Part shown: piece by piece, positions 36,430 through 48,357 of the stretch | Numbering within the stretch: the first letter of the stretch is position 1 | Layout of the letters: every line of letters begins with the position of its first letter | NCBI GenBank assembly: GCA_013339895.1 | Contig: JABACO010000001.1 | Span: 5,133,092 to 5,197,091 of the forward strand | DNA from: Ephydatia muelleri | Lineage: Eukaryota > Porifera > Demospongiae > Spongillida > Spongillidae | DNA length: 64,000 nt | Reading direction: 5' to 3' | Made by a program: the position numbers and the translations under genes | Notes under the pieces: generated by a model | Databases searched by the model: none | What the model was told of the DNA's origin: nothing | What the model saw: only the letters and a program-made list of their open reading frames with translations

Positions 36430-36770
36430 AAGATGTCACCAAGAAAATTACATTACATTAACTTAACACTGAACATGCATCTCATTCACGGCTGTTCAGG
36501 TTGGAAACTATGCTCGATAGGCTATGAAATTATAGACATAATGCCTTCTTTGTCGTCTCTGATGTCTCGTCCCCAGACCAACGTGACGTACGTATATCGC
36601 TGTAAATATTATAAAGATAATCAGCTTCGAATTCGCGAGGTCGAGCGGGCATCATTCACCCCCAATTGCCCTCTCCTCAACTGGAGGCATGGGCAGCATG
36701 GCCACTACTACCTACAAACGTTTGGCATCACTGCTAGCTGACAAACGGGGCACATCTTTATCGCTGTCGT
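36430..36770. other. No gene seen; shared repeat word
   Basis: ATGCATCTCATTCACGGCTG, then TTCAGGTTGGAAAC (36474-36508), recurs as its complement at 47893-47930; a CGTCCCCAGACC terminus lies nearby at both sites, so both are parts of one dispersed repeat. Confidence 0.5.
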
Positions 36771-36772
36771 CT

Positions 36773-36905
36773 ACACAACCAAAAAGTTACAACATTGTTA
36801 CAGGATGAAAGCACCGAACGGTATTGGTACGGTCCTGAAAACGGACCGTACCAATACCGTTCGGTGCTTACATCCTGTAACAATGTTGTAACTATTTGGT
36901 TGTGT
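36773..36905. repeat. Palindrome with about 63-bp arms and 7-bp loop
   Basis: ACACAACCAAAAAGTTACAA through GTATTGGTACGGTCC pairs with its complement across TGAAAAC, with a few mismatches. It abuts the fossil at 36906-37085. No clear target duplication. Confidence 0.75.
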
Positions 36906-37085
36906 ATCTTTTTCCCTTTTATGATCATCCATACAGTGCATCCTTGTCGCCTGGCACCATGAGTATTGCCTCCCACAAACCTTGCCAGTTCAGGCACATT
37001 GGTTCCAAGGAGCACAGACACTGGTAGTAATTTTGACACTGCAGCTTCCACCACTAGTGGAACTCCATTCACCACCAAGTTGACA
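36906..37085 (-). mobile_element. Ty3/gypsy protease-region fossil
   Basis: The minus strand reads VVNGVPLVVEAAVSKLLPVS, then VLLGTNVPELARFVG, which matches the C-terminal half of retroelement aspartic proteases. Short, isolated and old; no LTR seen nearby. Confidence 0.5.
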
Positions 37086-37800
37086 TTTGGGTAATTCTAC
37101 ATCTAGTGTGCCCATTTATTGACACCTATGTTTCAAATTGACAAAACATTAAGTACACTTGGTCACTTCATTTATCTTAGTATGTATTATAACCTACAAC
37201 GTTCGGTTCATTAATTGTAAGGTGTTGACCACAAAAGTAAACAATACCTAGTATCTATATGGCTATGACCATAATAGTTCTGAGGGTCGTGACAGTCATA
37301 CTGAGGCTTCAGGTTGGTGGGGTGGCATGGTCATAGCTCCTACAGTGCTCAAAACATGCAACATTTTATTGTTCTTTCATTTATATTTTTAAAAGTACAT
37401 TTTAAATTGTTTTGATTTTTTGAAATAATGAAAGCGCAGGTTGTTCTGTACTTGTTCTTGTTGTTTCCAGGAGGGATGAAGCTTGGTTTCACTGTTATTC
37501 TCTCTTGAACAGAGACTGTCTTTCTATAAGTTATCCTTGCTAATTGAATCAGTTAGTGACGTATCAACTATGACATAATATAGTGGTCAGTTTGTATCTA
37601 TTCAGCGCACATACACAAACACGTACTACACAAAAGCACGCAATCGCCGCTTTTTGCTAGAGCCTCTTATTGTCCACACAAGCGCGCTATCGCCGCTTAA
37701 CTTTGTGCTAAAGAGCCTCTCTATTGATTCGATATACTACTCCTCATTACTTATAGCGTTTGCGCTCGTTTAGTTGCTTTTTGTTGCGTTCACTTCAGCC

Positions 37801-38013
37801 ATGTCGTCAAGTACTTTTTCTCGTTTGCGTCGTTGTTGCGATCCATTCAAGTGCCACACAAAGTCAAGGAAAACTCGTACCACAACCAGTGATTTAAGAC
37901 CAGTCGAGGAATTTAATTGCAAGCTTTCCTTCGCTGAACCTAAACCAGATCACAAGGTTTGCTCCATGTGCCGTAGAAAACTGCAATGCGTACTTCCCGG
38001 TGTAACAGGATAG
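37801..38013 (+). CDS. Zinc-finger-like first exon of an unidentified protein
   Basis: ATG at 37801 in good context (GCCATGT) opens MSSSTFSRLRRCCDPFKCHT, then a Lys/Arg/Thr-rich linker and VCSMCRRKLQC. The CC-x4-CH ... C-x2-C-R pattern recurs at the N-terminus of many uncharacterised proteins of sponges and cnidarians, several of them transposon-related; this is recollection of a family pattern, not a search. The frame can end at TAG 38011-38013, but GTACTT after CTGCAATGC (37990) could be a splice donor. Function unknown. Confidence 0.4.
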   Translation: MSSSTFSRLRRCCDPFKCHTKSRKTRTTTSDLRPVEEFNCKLSFAEPKPDHKVCSMCRRKLQCVLPGVTG

Positions 38014-38243
38014 CTTGTTCCCCGGATATAGTTGTCCCCCTACGGACACCCTATCCTAGTATACATTGTCCGCCTTTAGGATAGCTTGTCCCCCCTTGCA
38101 ACTTCGATATCTTGGTTGACCGTTCGGATGCATGTGTTACTTACATATACACGTGCACTTAGACCTCGCGCGTCTGGATTTCAGGCACAGTATACCGTAT
38201 AATACCTTCAGTTTTTTAGATTCGCCACATGTTCTCAAACGCA

Positions 38244-38404
38244 CACAGGAAAAAAACGCGTAGAATCACTTTGGAATCATTACGTGATTGAACAGTAAAA
38301 ATCACACGCGTTTGATTTTATTGTTCAATCACACAATGATTTTACAGACGATTTAAAATCCTTTATAAAATCAAAACTTTGATTCGACCCATTTTTTTCC
38401 TGTG
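38244..38404. mobile_element. 161-bp MITE with CACAGG-A-run TIRs
   Basis: Termini CACAGGAAAAAAA and TTTTTTTCCTGTG; CGCA flanks both sides (38240-38243, 38405-38408). Internal words (ATTGTTCAATCACACAATGA and complement) give a second inverted pair. The terminus resembles that of the 5.1-kb element at 55072-60209. Confidence 0.65.
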
Positions 38405-38469
38405 CGCACTCGACGTCGGAAGCGTGTGACAAAATTGTTCCATTGGTTCTAAAGAATGAACGATGAAGA

Positions 38470-38640
38470 TCAGGAAGTACCACTCTACAACGAGATCTGA
38501 AACACGGCGAGTATCGGGTGGATGCTAGTAAATCGGAAAAGCGGGCGATTCGCAGGAGAGCACACAGTTTCGTGATGAAGAAGGCTTGCTCTATCTCAAA
38601 AGCAATACGGCCGACATGACATGCAGTTCAGGCCTGTTGA
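38470..38640 (+). mobile_element. Ty3/gypsy-type integrase-region fossil
   Basis: Reading across broken frames gives words such as VDASKSE, RRAHSFVMK and GLLYLKSN, similar to the segment before the integrase zinc-binding domain and to the fossil at 20839-21050. Broken and short. Confidence 0.35.
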
Positions 38641-38792
38641 GAGCATTTGACACCACACACTAGAATTTGCGATTCATTCAAGGTAGATTTAGTGTCCAAA
38701 GTTAAGGGAGTCCAGTACAACAATAGTGGCAGCGTTTTAGACAATGTTATTTGACTGATTTTGGTGGGTACCTAACTCTTTGGTCAATAATC

Positions 38793-40319
38793 CTACTGAG
38801 ACTTAATCCAAGACAGTTATGGAGGAAAACCGCTGAGAAGATTATTATTGGTGCTTATAAGGAATACCAACAACCAGCCATAAATTTAGGTGAGCAGTAA
38901 ACATTCAGCTAAGTACAGCACAGGTAATAAGCATTAAAACTATCACATTTGAATGTTTATTAACAGTGCCCTTTAGAAATGTATATACGAGTGTCCTAAA
39001 ATTAATGATAATAGGATGGAACTCATAACAAAAATACATATATTAAGTGGGTATTGGTGATTAATGGATTAGTTTAAGTTGGAAAAATCACTAATCAAAT
39101 CAATATTAATTCTTAATTAATGTTAATTACTTTCACTACTTGCTGTTTTGACAACTAATTCTCTGCAATGGAATTGTTCAACTCTTTCACGCAATATTGC
39201 GCGGCAGCTGCTATAATGAAGACACTTTTCATCTAACCATTAACATTTTTGGAGACAATAACATATTTTTCAGAGGAAATATTATTTGCTCGTCAAATTC
39301 GCAGAACCCGAAACGCTTACAGCAATTCCAACGCACTAATTTAAATTATACTATTTGAAACTTCATGGTCACGGCTTCAGTTAACTGAAGCCGTGACCAT
39401 GATGATTATTTGGTAACTTTTCCTCTGAACAATGTGTTGTTGAATCCAAAAACAGTTAGACTTCTTTATAGCCGCTGCGGAGCAATATTTTAAATAATAC
39501 ATTACTATCATTCAATGGGGATCTTAAATGATTGGTTTGAATTTAATTAACTAAACTGACTATAACTCAATAAGCTTAATAATGAAATCAATATGTCATT
39601 TTTAGCTGTGTTTAATTTATTTTCATGAATTAGTAACTTTGACTTCAGTGAATTATTAGGGAAATTAATTTTGTTCATGCCACAATTTCTTAAACTTAAA
39701 ACATGACTTGTTGTAAATAGTTAATTAAGGATCGTCTAATTAGATATACTCAAATTGATATTGTTTAGAATGAATACTTCTAAAATAAGCACGTTTTAAC
39801 TATTAACTATTTACACACTGAATAATTATTTTCATTATAAAGGATCCTTTTATTAAGAGTAGTTTCCAAAAACTATACGCAATGATGCATGGCCACTCTA
39901 TGATGGTTTCTGTTAGCTGTTCAATGGAACTTGTTTTTGGATGTTCATGGTCTCCTGGTTCTCTAGCCCAGACTGGTTCTGCTATCACTGCTGACACTAC
40001 TGTCCCTGCTACCCTTACTGACCCTGTTCCTGCTCTCACTCCTCTTCAACTTGCATTTAAAACCAACTTTGCGAAATTACATTCTGCTATAAATCCTGAT
40101 GATATAATTCCTGAACTGGTTGCACAGAGTCTAATCACTCAGGTTGAATTGGATGCTTTGAGCACTCAGCCTATTCCATCAATGCAGAAAACACTTCTAC
40201 AACTAAATGCAGCACTCAGAATGGACAATACTAATTTAGAGATGTTTTTAAATATATTGAGCTCAATTGAAAAGTATCAACAACTCGTGAAGGACATCCA
40301 CGAAACTATGACTGCTTAG
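38793..40319 (+). pseudogene. Truncated duplicate of the Roc-COR gene 3' end (copy 1)
   Basis: From 38793 the sequence is nearly identical to 50857 onward: the last 32 codons or so of exon 1 (RLNPRQLWR..AEKIIIGAYK), the same donor (TTAG/GTGAGC at 38889), an intron, and the CARD-like exon from 39969 to TAG at 40317-40319 with its frame fully open. Everything 5' of 38793 differs from the parent gene, so no start codon or COR region is present. The copy is a duplication product, though the open CARD-like exon could in principle be spliced to something upstream. Confidence 0.8.
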
Positions 40320-40511
40320 GTTTTGTTTTAAAATCCTTGTTTGTAGTTGTACATGTTTCATATTCAATGATTACATTAAACTGATCAGTTTGTATTATGT
40401 GTGAACTGTAGCTTATTTTGATCCATATTATAGCACAGCACCTTGTATATGCTCATACGGTCAAATTTAGTTAAGAAACTCCTAAATCAGAAGCTGGGTT
40501 ATGGTTCTCTG

Positions 40512-40718
40512 TGTCAGGGTTCACGACCTACCACCCTGACAAAGGATGAAAAGGGACTGAATAGCGGGAGCCTCCAGGTCTAGAATGACGTTAATGCGGA
40601 CCTTATGCTATAAATAATGTGTACTGTGCACGTATTCCTGGGTCTGGTGCGGTGATGGAAATCTAGCAGTTGGGAGGAAGGAGCGGCGCGCAGGCTGCGG
40701 CTAGATTGATCCTTCACA
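40512..40718. mobile_element. Solo LTR, probably Ty3/gypsy, 207 bp
   Basis: Begins TGTCAGGGTTCACGACC, ends CTTCACA, contains a TATA-like CTATAAATA, and is flanked by CTCTG at 40507-40511 and 40719-40723. Copy 2 of the duplication has a single CTCTG at 53472-53476 and lacks the insert. TG..CA ends with a 5-bp duplication are the hallmark of an LTR. It is a fossil without internal genes. Confidence 0.75.
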
Positions 40719-41273
40719 CTCTGCTTATATCAAATGCAGGTTTTCAAAAGAGTTTCTGCAGCAGCCACTATTCAGTGCATGGATTCATGTACAGGAGATC
40801 AAAGAATATTGCATAACATTTTGCAGAGCAATCAGATCATCCCATACGTCCACACTGTCGTATTTTCATGTGTTGTGTGTGTCTGCGATACACAGACTAT
40901 GTTCGTGACTGCAGCCATCTAAATAAGCTATATTTGTGGGTCACGATGTATAGCAATTGAACATAGCCAATCACTGTGCTGTCATGATAGAAACGACTCC
41001 TATCTGAGTAAGACACTTACGGAATATAGCATGTATCTATGTTGACACACACGTATTGCAGTAATAGAATAGGATTAAGACATTTAGCCCGTTAAGACCC
41101 TGCCCTCACTGCTAGGGCCAGGTCACAATAAACTGGGTGGTGTATGCATGACCTATCTAGCTGCTCCCTTGTAGGCAAAGTACGACAAATGAGGATATGG
41201 TATCTCAACCAGCACATAACACAGTTTTTGCAACTAACAGAGTTGGTCGGCTAATCCTTTATAGAACATGATA

Positions 41274-42660
41274 TGGCTTCCCTCACCATTGCACCGGAGG
41301 TGTGTGACAACACTATTTGCAACTTCATGAATGTGTTTTTTTTTGTCCATATTCATTCTTCATCTGTTCACGGGTGTGAAAGAGAGCCGAAAGACGTTGA
41401 GTAAACTAACCGGTGTAACATCGATACATGCAGCTTTGGTTTGACCAAAAGACTCCAATTCAGTAGTTGCAAATGATAATTATAATGTCCAAATAACCAA
41501 GGCAACAAGGAAAGCTTCGCTGTTCTAAATGTCTATATAAGAAGTCATGACATTGATTTAAGAATGTCATCATTACATATATAATTACGCCTGTGCACGT
41601 ATTGTTGGAGGACACACAATTTGGAAATCCGCTGTTCCTCTGGGCAGGATATTATAGGGACCAGTGCCATTCCTTGTCAGTGTTGTAGAACATATAAAAA
41701 CTATTACATGTATGTGTGTTATACCCTCATACACTGCAGTGTGGTGTAGCCAGACCTTCATTCTGCTCACCTCACCCTTCCCCCTCTATGCCTCAAAGGG
41801 GAGAGCCGAAGATTCATTGATCCCGGTCTTGTGTCGGCTTAACTCAACAGCAGTTAACAGAACGATGTCCTATATTATCGTATTTTCCAAAAAGAGAGAT
41901 GCATTTAGGCGTTTGGACTCAATCTACATATTTCTGACAAATGGTGTTTCAATTCCAGCAGCCTCTTCCCCACCTCTGTGCATATGTTATGTTTGTGATT
42001 AGAACGTGTGTGTGCACTTGTAAATGTACCAAAGGCATGCAACTGCCTTGTATTTGACATACAGCATGCACATGTAGTTACAATATTCTTAGGGCAAAGA
42101 TCACATGCTTTGAAAGCCAAGATAACACAAGTAACATATACATGTATTATCTCTGCTTTAAGAAACCGAACGAAAAGATAATGCAGGCAGTCTGAATGAT
42201 GGTGTGTCCATTGGTTATGTGGTGTACCAGAACATTGCTACATGTAGAGAAGCATACATTTTATAAGCTGTTTTGCCACCTCGATTGCATATGAAACAAT
42301 GATTTTCCGGTTTAGACCTGGGCCGAACACTGGATGTTAACTATAGCTTTCACAGAACCTAGCATCCAAAACTTATTGCATAATTCAGTGAATTTTGGCA
42401 TATATTGGACTGCAGTGATAAATAATGAACTAAATTAAAAAAAGAATCACTTCTCACAAACCCATCAATTTTTATCCAAACTGAGTTTACATGGCAAAGG
42501 GGGTATGCATGACAAGTCTAGATGTTCTTGGTCCACTGAGATTGATTTCATGACCCTAAAAAAAAGTATTCCCGACTTCCTGTCATTGTTCAGTTGTCCG
42601 AAACACGAGCTGAAATTTGAAAACAAGGGGAGACCTTAGGTTGAATAACATTTGAGCTCT
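41274..42660. other. Non-coding part of the duplicated block
   Basis: Collinear with 60980-62149, with scattered small indels. No reading frame is conserved between the two copies, which argues against coding function. Confidence 0.5.
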
Positions 42661-42930
42661 TACGCACATGGGGAGTGGAGCTCCTATGCACGTGGGTGGA
42701 GCTGCTATGTACATGGGTGGAGCACTTATGCACATGGGGTGGAGCTCCTATGCACGTGGGTGGAGCTGCTATGTACATGGATGGAGCACTAATGCACATG
42801 GGGGTGGAGCTCCTATGCACGTGGGTGGAGCTGCTATGTACATGGATGGAGCACTTATGCACATGGGGGTGGAGCTCCTATGCACGTGGGTGGAGCTCTT
42901 GTGTAAATGGGGGTGGAGCTCTATGCACAA
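42661..42930 (+). repeat. 21-23-bp minisatellite in about 65-bp higher-order units
   Basis: Three subunits alternate: TGGAGCTCCTATGCACGTGG, TGGAGCTGCTATGTACATGG and TGGAGCACTTATGCACATGG. Copy 2 of the duplication has a longer version at 62150-62500. Confidence 0.85.
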
Positions 42931-43172
42931 ACTGTTTTGCATATCTAACAGCAATCCCAACAATAAGCAGCTTAATAAATTATACACTCAGATATCAGAC
43001 ATGTACACACGTGTTTATACTGCTGTGCATGTACACCATAGCCGTAAAGAAAGGAACAATAACCCTTGAACAGGAAGTACTACTTCTATCAAAGACCAGA
43101 GACAGTCCACAATGAGGAGCAGGTTTATTGCCTGGCAACGCAGCATGCAGGGGAGGAAGCAAGCCACCACAG

Positions 43173-45505
43173 CTACGACCTACGTGGATGGTACTCGACA
43201 CATTTGGACAGGTCCGTCTTAAACTTCCTCTGGCAAAATGTCATGAGTCTTTTGAGACCCTACACGGTGGGAGACAATTGTGACACACAACAAAGATGGA
43301 ATTACTAAAACTCACTGCACTGCTGGCCACAATGATGGCTGGCAATGCAACACCACCATAGAAATACATCATCAGTTCACAGCAAATGAAGCTCAATGGC
43401 CTATTCCATTAAAATCGTACACCCTATGATGAAAATAATTACGAACCCCCCCCCCCCCTCCTCATCCACAACAACAAACCTATAAAACATACACTCACAC
43501 ACCTACAGTACACACATACACACACAGACAACATGTGCTAAATATTGTACAGTATACACTGTATATACACATTCACTTCTCAATATTCCACAATCCCTCA
43601 TTCCTGTTGCTAACTCCTAATACTTTCTCCTTCCCTCTCTCATTCTCTCTCCCCTTTTACTCCTTCACCTTCCTCTAACCTCCCTCCATTTTTTCCTTTC
43701 TCCCATGAATTTCTCTCCTTCACCTTCCCTCCCTCATTTCCGTTCTCTCCCACCTCCCTCCCCCACCTCCCTCCCACACCTCCCTCCTCCACCTCCCTCC
43801 CACACCTCCCTCCTCCACCTCCTCCCCCACCTCCCTCCTCCACCTCCCTCCCACACCTCCCTCCTCCACCTCCTCCTCCACCTCCCCCTCACCTGGATAT
43901 ACTTTCTCTGTGTCTCGTCGTTCAAAACGTGGGCTACGTGGCGAGCAAAGATCTTTTCTCTCCCCGTGCGGGCGTGAATTCCCACCACGGTCACCCCAAT
44001 GGGCCAGGGGGCGTTGCCAATGGCCATCTGAAGGTAGGTGTCACTGGCCTGCACACGGTAGCATGATCAATAACACTTCAAATTTATCATTTTAAAATGG
44101 GCTGGACACCAGAAATGGGCTGGACACCAGAATTGGGGTGGACACAGGAAATGGGGTGGGAACGGGAAATGGGCTGGACACAGGAAATAGCTCCACCCTC
44201 ACCTTCACATACTCCCTCTGTATGAGCAGGTGGCAGATCTTGCACAGGTGTTGGAGAATGTCTGGGATGGTGGTCTGGGGAGGAGTATTATGATGCAAAC
44301 GAAGTGGTACATGTACATCGGATAGCATATGAGCAGTGCACACTGATGACAGCATATGAGCAGTGCACACTGTGATGACATCATATGAGCAGTGCACACT
44401 GATGACATCATATGAGCAGCGCACACTGTGATGACATCATATGAGCAGTGCACACTGTGATGACATCATATGAGCAGTGCACACTGTGATGACATCATAT
44501 GAGCAGTGCACACTGTGATGACATCATATGAGCAGTGCACACTGATGACATCATATGAGCAGTGCACACTGTGATGACATCATATGAGCAGTGCACACTG
44601 TGATGACATCATATGAGCAGTGCACACTGTGATGACATCATATGAGCAGTGCACACTGATGACATCATATGAGCAGTGCACACTGTGATGACATCATATG
44701 AGCAGTGCACACTGTGATGACATCATATGAGCAGTGCACACTGTGATGACATCATATGAGCAGTGCACACTGATGACATCATATGAGCAGTGCACACTGT
44801 GATGACAGCATATGAGCAGTGCACACTGATGACACGGACATGCCACTGGCACGGAACAACGAAGTGTGTACAGTATTTAAATATTGGTACAGAAAAGCAG
44901 CAATTCAGTCAACCCGATAAATGCTTCATGGACATGTGTATATTTGTATCTCATTACAGTACTGTATATGCATGTTGCACAAGTACTGCATGTGTGCTAC
45001 ACACGTATGCACGCACACGTAGCACGTGCAGTGTACCTTCTTCTTGAGCTGACGGAACAGTGGCTGAAGGTAGGTCTCATTCTGCTTGTACATAGCGCTG
45101 GCTAGTTTACCCTAAGACAGGGACATTCAGTGGCACTACATGAAGAATGTAGGGAAGAAAAGGCCGTACCAACCACGTGACCACACAACCACCCAGGCTA
45201 CCCCAGGGACATGACTTGTGAGGTACACCACTACCTAGATCGAGATGTGGAATTATACCTACAGTACACTATGAATGAATCACACAGAATACAAGCATCC
45301 AAATCTGATGAATAGCAATGGGCAAGTAGAAGTGCAGGAACCTACATATACCCCTTTTTTTTGTTGTTACCTGGTAACTTCGCTTCTCGGTTGAGGGACG
45401 TGCATTGAGGTCCTTTGCCCACTCCCTCAGCAAGAATGTGAGAGTCTTGAGGACAATGTCCTGGTCCTTGTTGGTGTCCCCTTTGTTGATCTCCTCCATC
45501 AGCTC
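43173..45505 (-). CDS. PRPF18: Pre-mRNA-splicing factor 18, five C-terminal exons
   Basis: Minus-strand exons, all phase 0 with GT..AG introns: 45505-45371 ([29 protein letters not shown]), 45111-45037 ([20 protein letters not shown]), 44274-44203 (..LLIQREYVK), 44048-43893 ([38 protein letters not shown]) and 43259-43173 ([21 protein letters not shown], stop). Together 173 residues, matching the Prp18 C-terminal domain nearly end to end; Prp18 acts in the second catalytic step of splicing with Slu7. Family members have about 340 residues, and the N-terminal exons (helical and PRP4-like segment) were not found between 45506 and 48358, where the next gene starts on the other strand. Minisatellites fill introns at 44326-44834 and, 5' of the first exon, 45518-46170. 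Likely a partial or extended-intron copy. Confidence 0.88.
43447..43892. repeat. C-run and CCTCC-rich array in the PRPF18 intron
   Basis: C-run at 43447-43460, then CA-rich words, then imperfect CCTCC(C/A)CCT repeats at 43735-43890, up to the donor of the penultimate exon. Glycine/arginine-rich frames on the minus strand are by-products. Confidence 0.75.
44326..44834. repeat. 27/29-bp minisatellite, about 18 copies
   Basis: Unit CATATGAGCAGTGCACACTG(TG)ATGACAT; copies differ mainly by presence of one GT, giving 27- and 29-bp forms in an irregular order. It lies in a PRPF18 intron. Confidence 0.9.
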
Positions 45506-45517
45506 CTGTGGGTAGGT

Positions 45518-46170
45518 GGGGTGATTGTACAGCTATGTGTGTAGTGTGGGGTGACTGTACAGCTATATGTGTAGTGTAGGGTGATTGTACAGCTATGTGT
45601 GTAGTGTGGGGTGATTGTACAGCTATGTGTGTAGTGTGGGGTGATTGTACAGCTATGTGTGTAGTGTGGGGTGATTGTATAGCTATATGTGTAGTGTGGG
45701 GTGATTGTACAGCTATATGTGTAGTGTGGGGTGACTGTACAGCTATGTGTGTAGTGTGGGCTGACTGTGTGTAGTGTGGGGTGACTGTACAGCTATGTGT
45801 GTAGTGTGGGCTGACTGTGTGTAGTGTGGGGTGACTGTACAGCTATGTGTGTAGTGTAAGGTGACTGTACAGCTATGTGTGTAGTGTGGGGTGATTGTAC
45901 AGCTATGTGTGTAGTGTGGGGTGATTGTATAGCTATATGTGTAGTGTGGGGTGATTGTACAGCTATATGTGTAGTGTGGGGTGATTGTACAGCTATATGT
46001 GTAGTGTGGGGTGACTGTACAGCTATGTGTGTAGTGTGGGCTGACTGTGTGTAGTGTGGGGTGATTGTACAGCTATATGTGTAGTGTGGGGTGACTGTAC
46101 AGCTATATGTGTAGTGTGGGGTGATTGTACAGCTATGTGTGTAGTGTGGGGTGATTGTACAGCTATGTCG
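45518..46170. repeat. 30-bp minisatellite, about 22 copies
   Basis: Unit GTGATTGTACAGCTATGTGT plus GTAGTGTGGG, with C/T and A/G variants; a few units are shortened to GCTGACTGTGTGTAGTGTGG. Confidence 0.9.
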
Positions 46171-46474
46171 TGCATTGAGGTTACTTTATTCAGCTGGACA
46201 TCTCTACCATACACACGTAAACACCCCACGAGCAAGTATATCTGACAATTTATGAAAGGTGAGGAGCACTGAAAGGGGAAGAGGCGTGCCTCATTCCCAC
46301 ATCACTTATTGATTATAAAATGAACACATACCGGTACAAAGATACTGTACATGTACATTCAGTGAACAATTATAATGGCCGGACAAGACACATTTGTTTG
46401 ACCAATTTTGTGCAATGTCTGAAGGTCAATTAACTATCTGGATAAAATGGTGGACAAAAATACATGGGTGAATT

Positions 46475-46682
46475 TCAACTGTAGGGAGAGACCTGGCTCT
46501 AATTTGAACTTAAGTGAGAGACCTGGCTCTATTTTCAACTGTAGAGAGAGACCTGGCTCTAATTTCAACTGTAGTGTGAGACCTGGCTCTAATTTCAATT
46601 GTAGTGAGAGACCTGGCTCTAATTTCAACTGTAGGGAGAGACCTGGCTCTAATTTCAATTGTAGTGAGAGACCTGGCTTTCT
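46475..46682. repeat. 30-bp minisatellite, about 7 copies
   Basis: Unit GAGAGACCTGGCTCTAATTT plus CAACTGTAG, with minor variants. Confidence 0.9.
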
Positions 46683-46689
46683 TTGACAT

Positions 46690-48357
46690 TTATGAATATT
46701 ACTATTGTTGCTGGCTTTCGTATGCATGCATGAGCCATGCATGAGTTGATTTAATCCTTCTCATAACAAAGATTGAAGTGCACATGGCCTAGGGGTATGA
46801 AAGTGAACAATAATTACATTTTCAAGACTACATGGTTGCTTTACTTATTGTACAAACTGAGCTATTATTGCATGTATTCTGCAACTCAGGCTCAAATCCC
46901 TAGGGTACACGCCCCCCCCCCCCCCCCCCCCCCCCCCCACCCCGGACTGAATTTCCTAGCTGCACTTTTTTGTCAGTTTTCCCTGGTGGTTCTTTCAAGG
47001 GGACAGTGGCACTGCTCTCTTGGTTCGAGAGGTCTCTCACGTGGATAAAAAAACAGACTGTTGTTTAATGCAAATGCTTGTTTTATAGTCACTACCTTCA
47101 CAGGACATGCACCTATAGCTAGCTTGGTCACATCATTAAATCTTATTCATTAGATCTACGTTGCAGGATGATATGCTTATTTGCAGGTGATAGTAAATTG
47201 TTCAAATTCGAAGGTTTCACTTGTCGAGTGTTTCAGTTACACACCTAATGTTTTATGTATTGATAAATTTGACATCTGTTTGGAGGCGTGTGAATGTACG
47301 AGACAATGTAATTTACGCAACTGTATTCTATAAACATCATCACTCACTGCTACAAAAAAAAAAAAAAAAACCTAACAGTTGAAATGGCACAATCAAAGAG
47401 AAATAAAATGAATCATATTTTAATGCACATTATCAAGTATATTGCATGCACACAGGAACAACACCTGAAGCATGAGTTTCATTGATTGAAAAGAACAGGA
47501 ATGCAAAGTGTGTCCTGCTCCTCGGTTGAAGCACAAAGGCAGTGACCATAAGGACTGATGTTGTCTCAATGCAACCAGCTGAGCCAAGCAAGTTAACGAA
47601 AGCAGTGGAAGAGTGGTAAGCAAGTGGCAGCACTTCGGACAACTTAGCTAGCCATGCATGTAGACAATGGCTTGGCATGACGTAACGATTATCGCTGTAA
47701 TATAATCTATGCCTGTTTACGTTATGTTATGTGGGTCTGGGGACGAATGTAGATATATTTGTTTACAGTGTATGTTATGTGGGTCTGGGGGCGTGACTAC
47801 AAAGAAGGCATCGACTGCAACCATTTCTATAATGAGGTTTATTTCATAGACTATCGATCCCACGACTGTAAATACCTTAGCTAAATATCAAACCTAGTTT
47901 CCAACCTGAACAGCCGTGAATGAGATGCATATTCACTGTTGCAAGTTTCATGATGCAACTCTCTAGACAATGTTGGCGAGATCTTGCACGCTCGTAAACC
48001 TTGGGGGAAATGCTGCTTTTGACAACAACAATTAAATGCAGGTGTAATAACCCATATCTCAAGAGTTATACGAATCACGACAAAAAAAACCAGCAAAGCT
48101 GAACAAACATACTATACAGCTCGCTCGTCCGTTTTCGTGCCGTAAACTATAGTTACATTTGATCGTGATCGTTGCAACATATCCATATATGGTCGTGCTT
48201 GAGTTTCCGGTTATGGCTTGCTTGCGCCTTAGACCGCAGAACAACAATATTCGTGGGGGAAATCCTAGGGGGATACCCGTGTTGACGGTCATTTTGCGTG
48301 TCAGTCAACAACTCCACATTTTAGATTCATTTTCATAGTCACTGGTAGAAGTTTGAA
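46690..48357. other. Intergenic between two divergent genes
   Basis: Holds a C-run (about 46911-46938), an A-run (47354-47371) and two copies of GTTATGTGGGTCTGGGG (about 47732 and 47773). No PRPF18 N-terminal exon was recognised. As PRPF18 and the Roc-COR gene point away from each other, the latter's promoter must lie in or before this region; no core element is convincing. Confidence 0.45.

Larger units (their letters stand above)
38793..43918. repeat. Segmental duplication, copy 1
   Basis: Matches 50857-54035 plus 60977-64000, with the inserted elements removed. It includes the Roc-COR gene 3' end, the minisatellite at 42661-42930, the last PRPF18 exon and the CT-rich array, and runs into the next PRPF18 exon. 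The offset to copy 2 is 12,064 bp. Confidence 0.9.

Noticed and set aside
40512-40718. tRNA-derived SINE (GGTTCACGACC resembles a B box)
   Set aside because: TG..CA ends, a 5-bp duplication and no A box at the right spacing fit an LTR better.
42668-43115. Overlapping long open frames rich in ELLCTWV/MHVGGA words (also 62135-62631)
   Set aside because: All come from the 21-23-bp minisatellite, which lacks stops in several frames; length differs between duplicated copies.
44326-44834. Regular array resembling a CRISPR
   Set aside because: Units are contiguous tandem copies without unique spacers, in an animal gene's intron.
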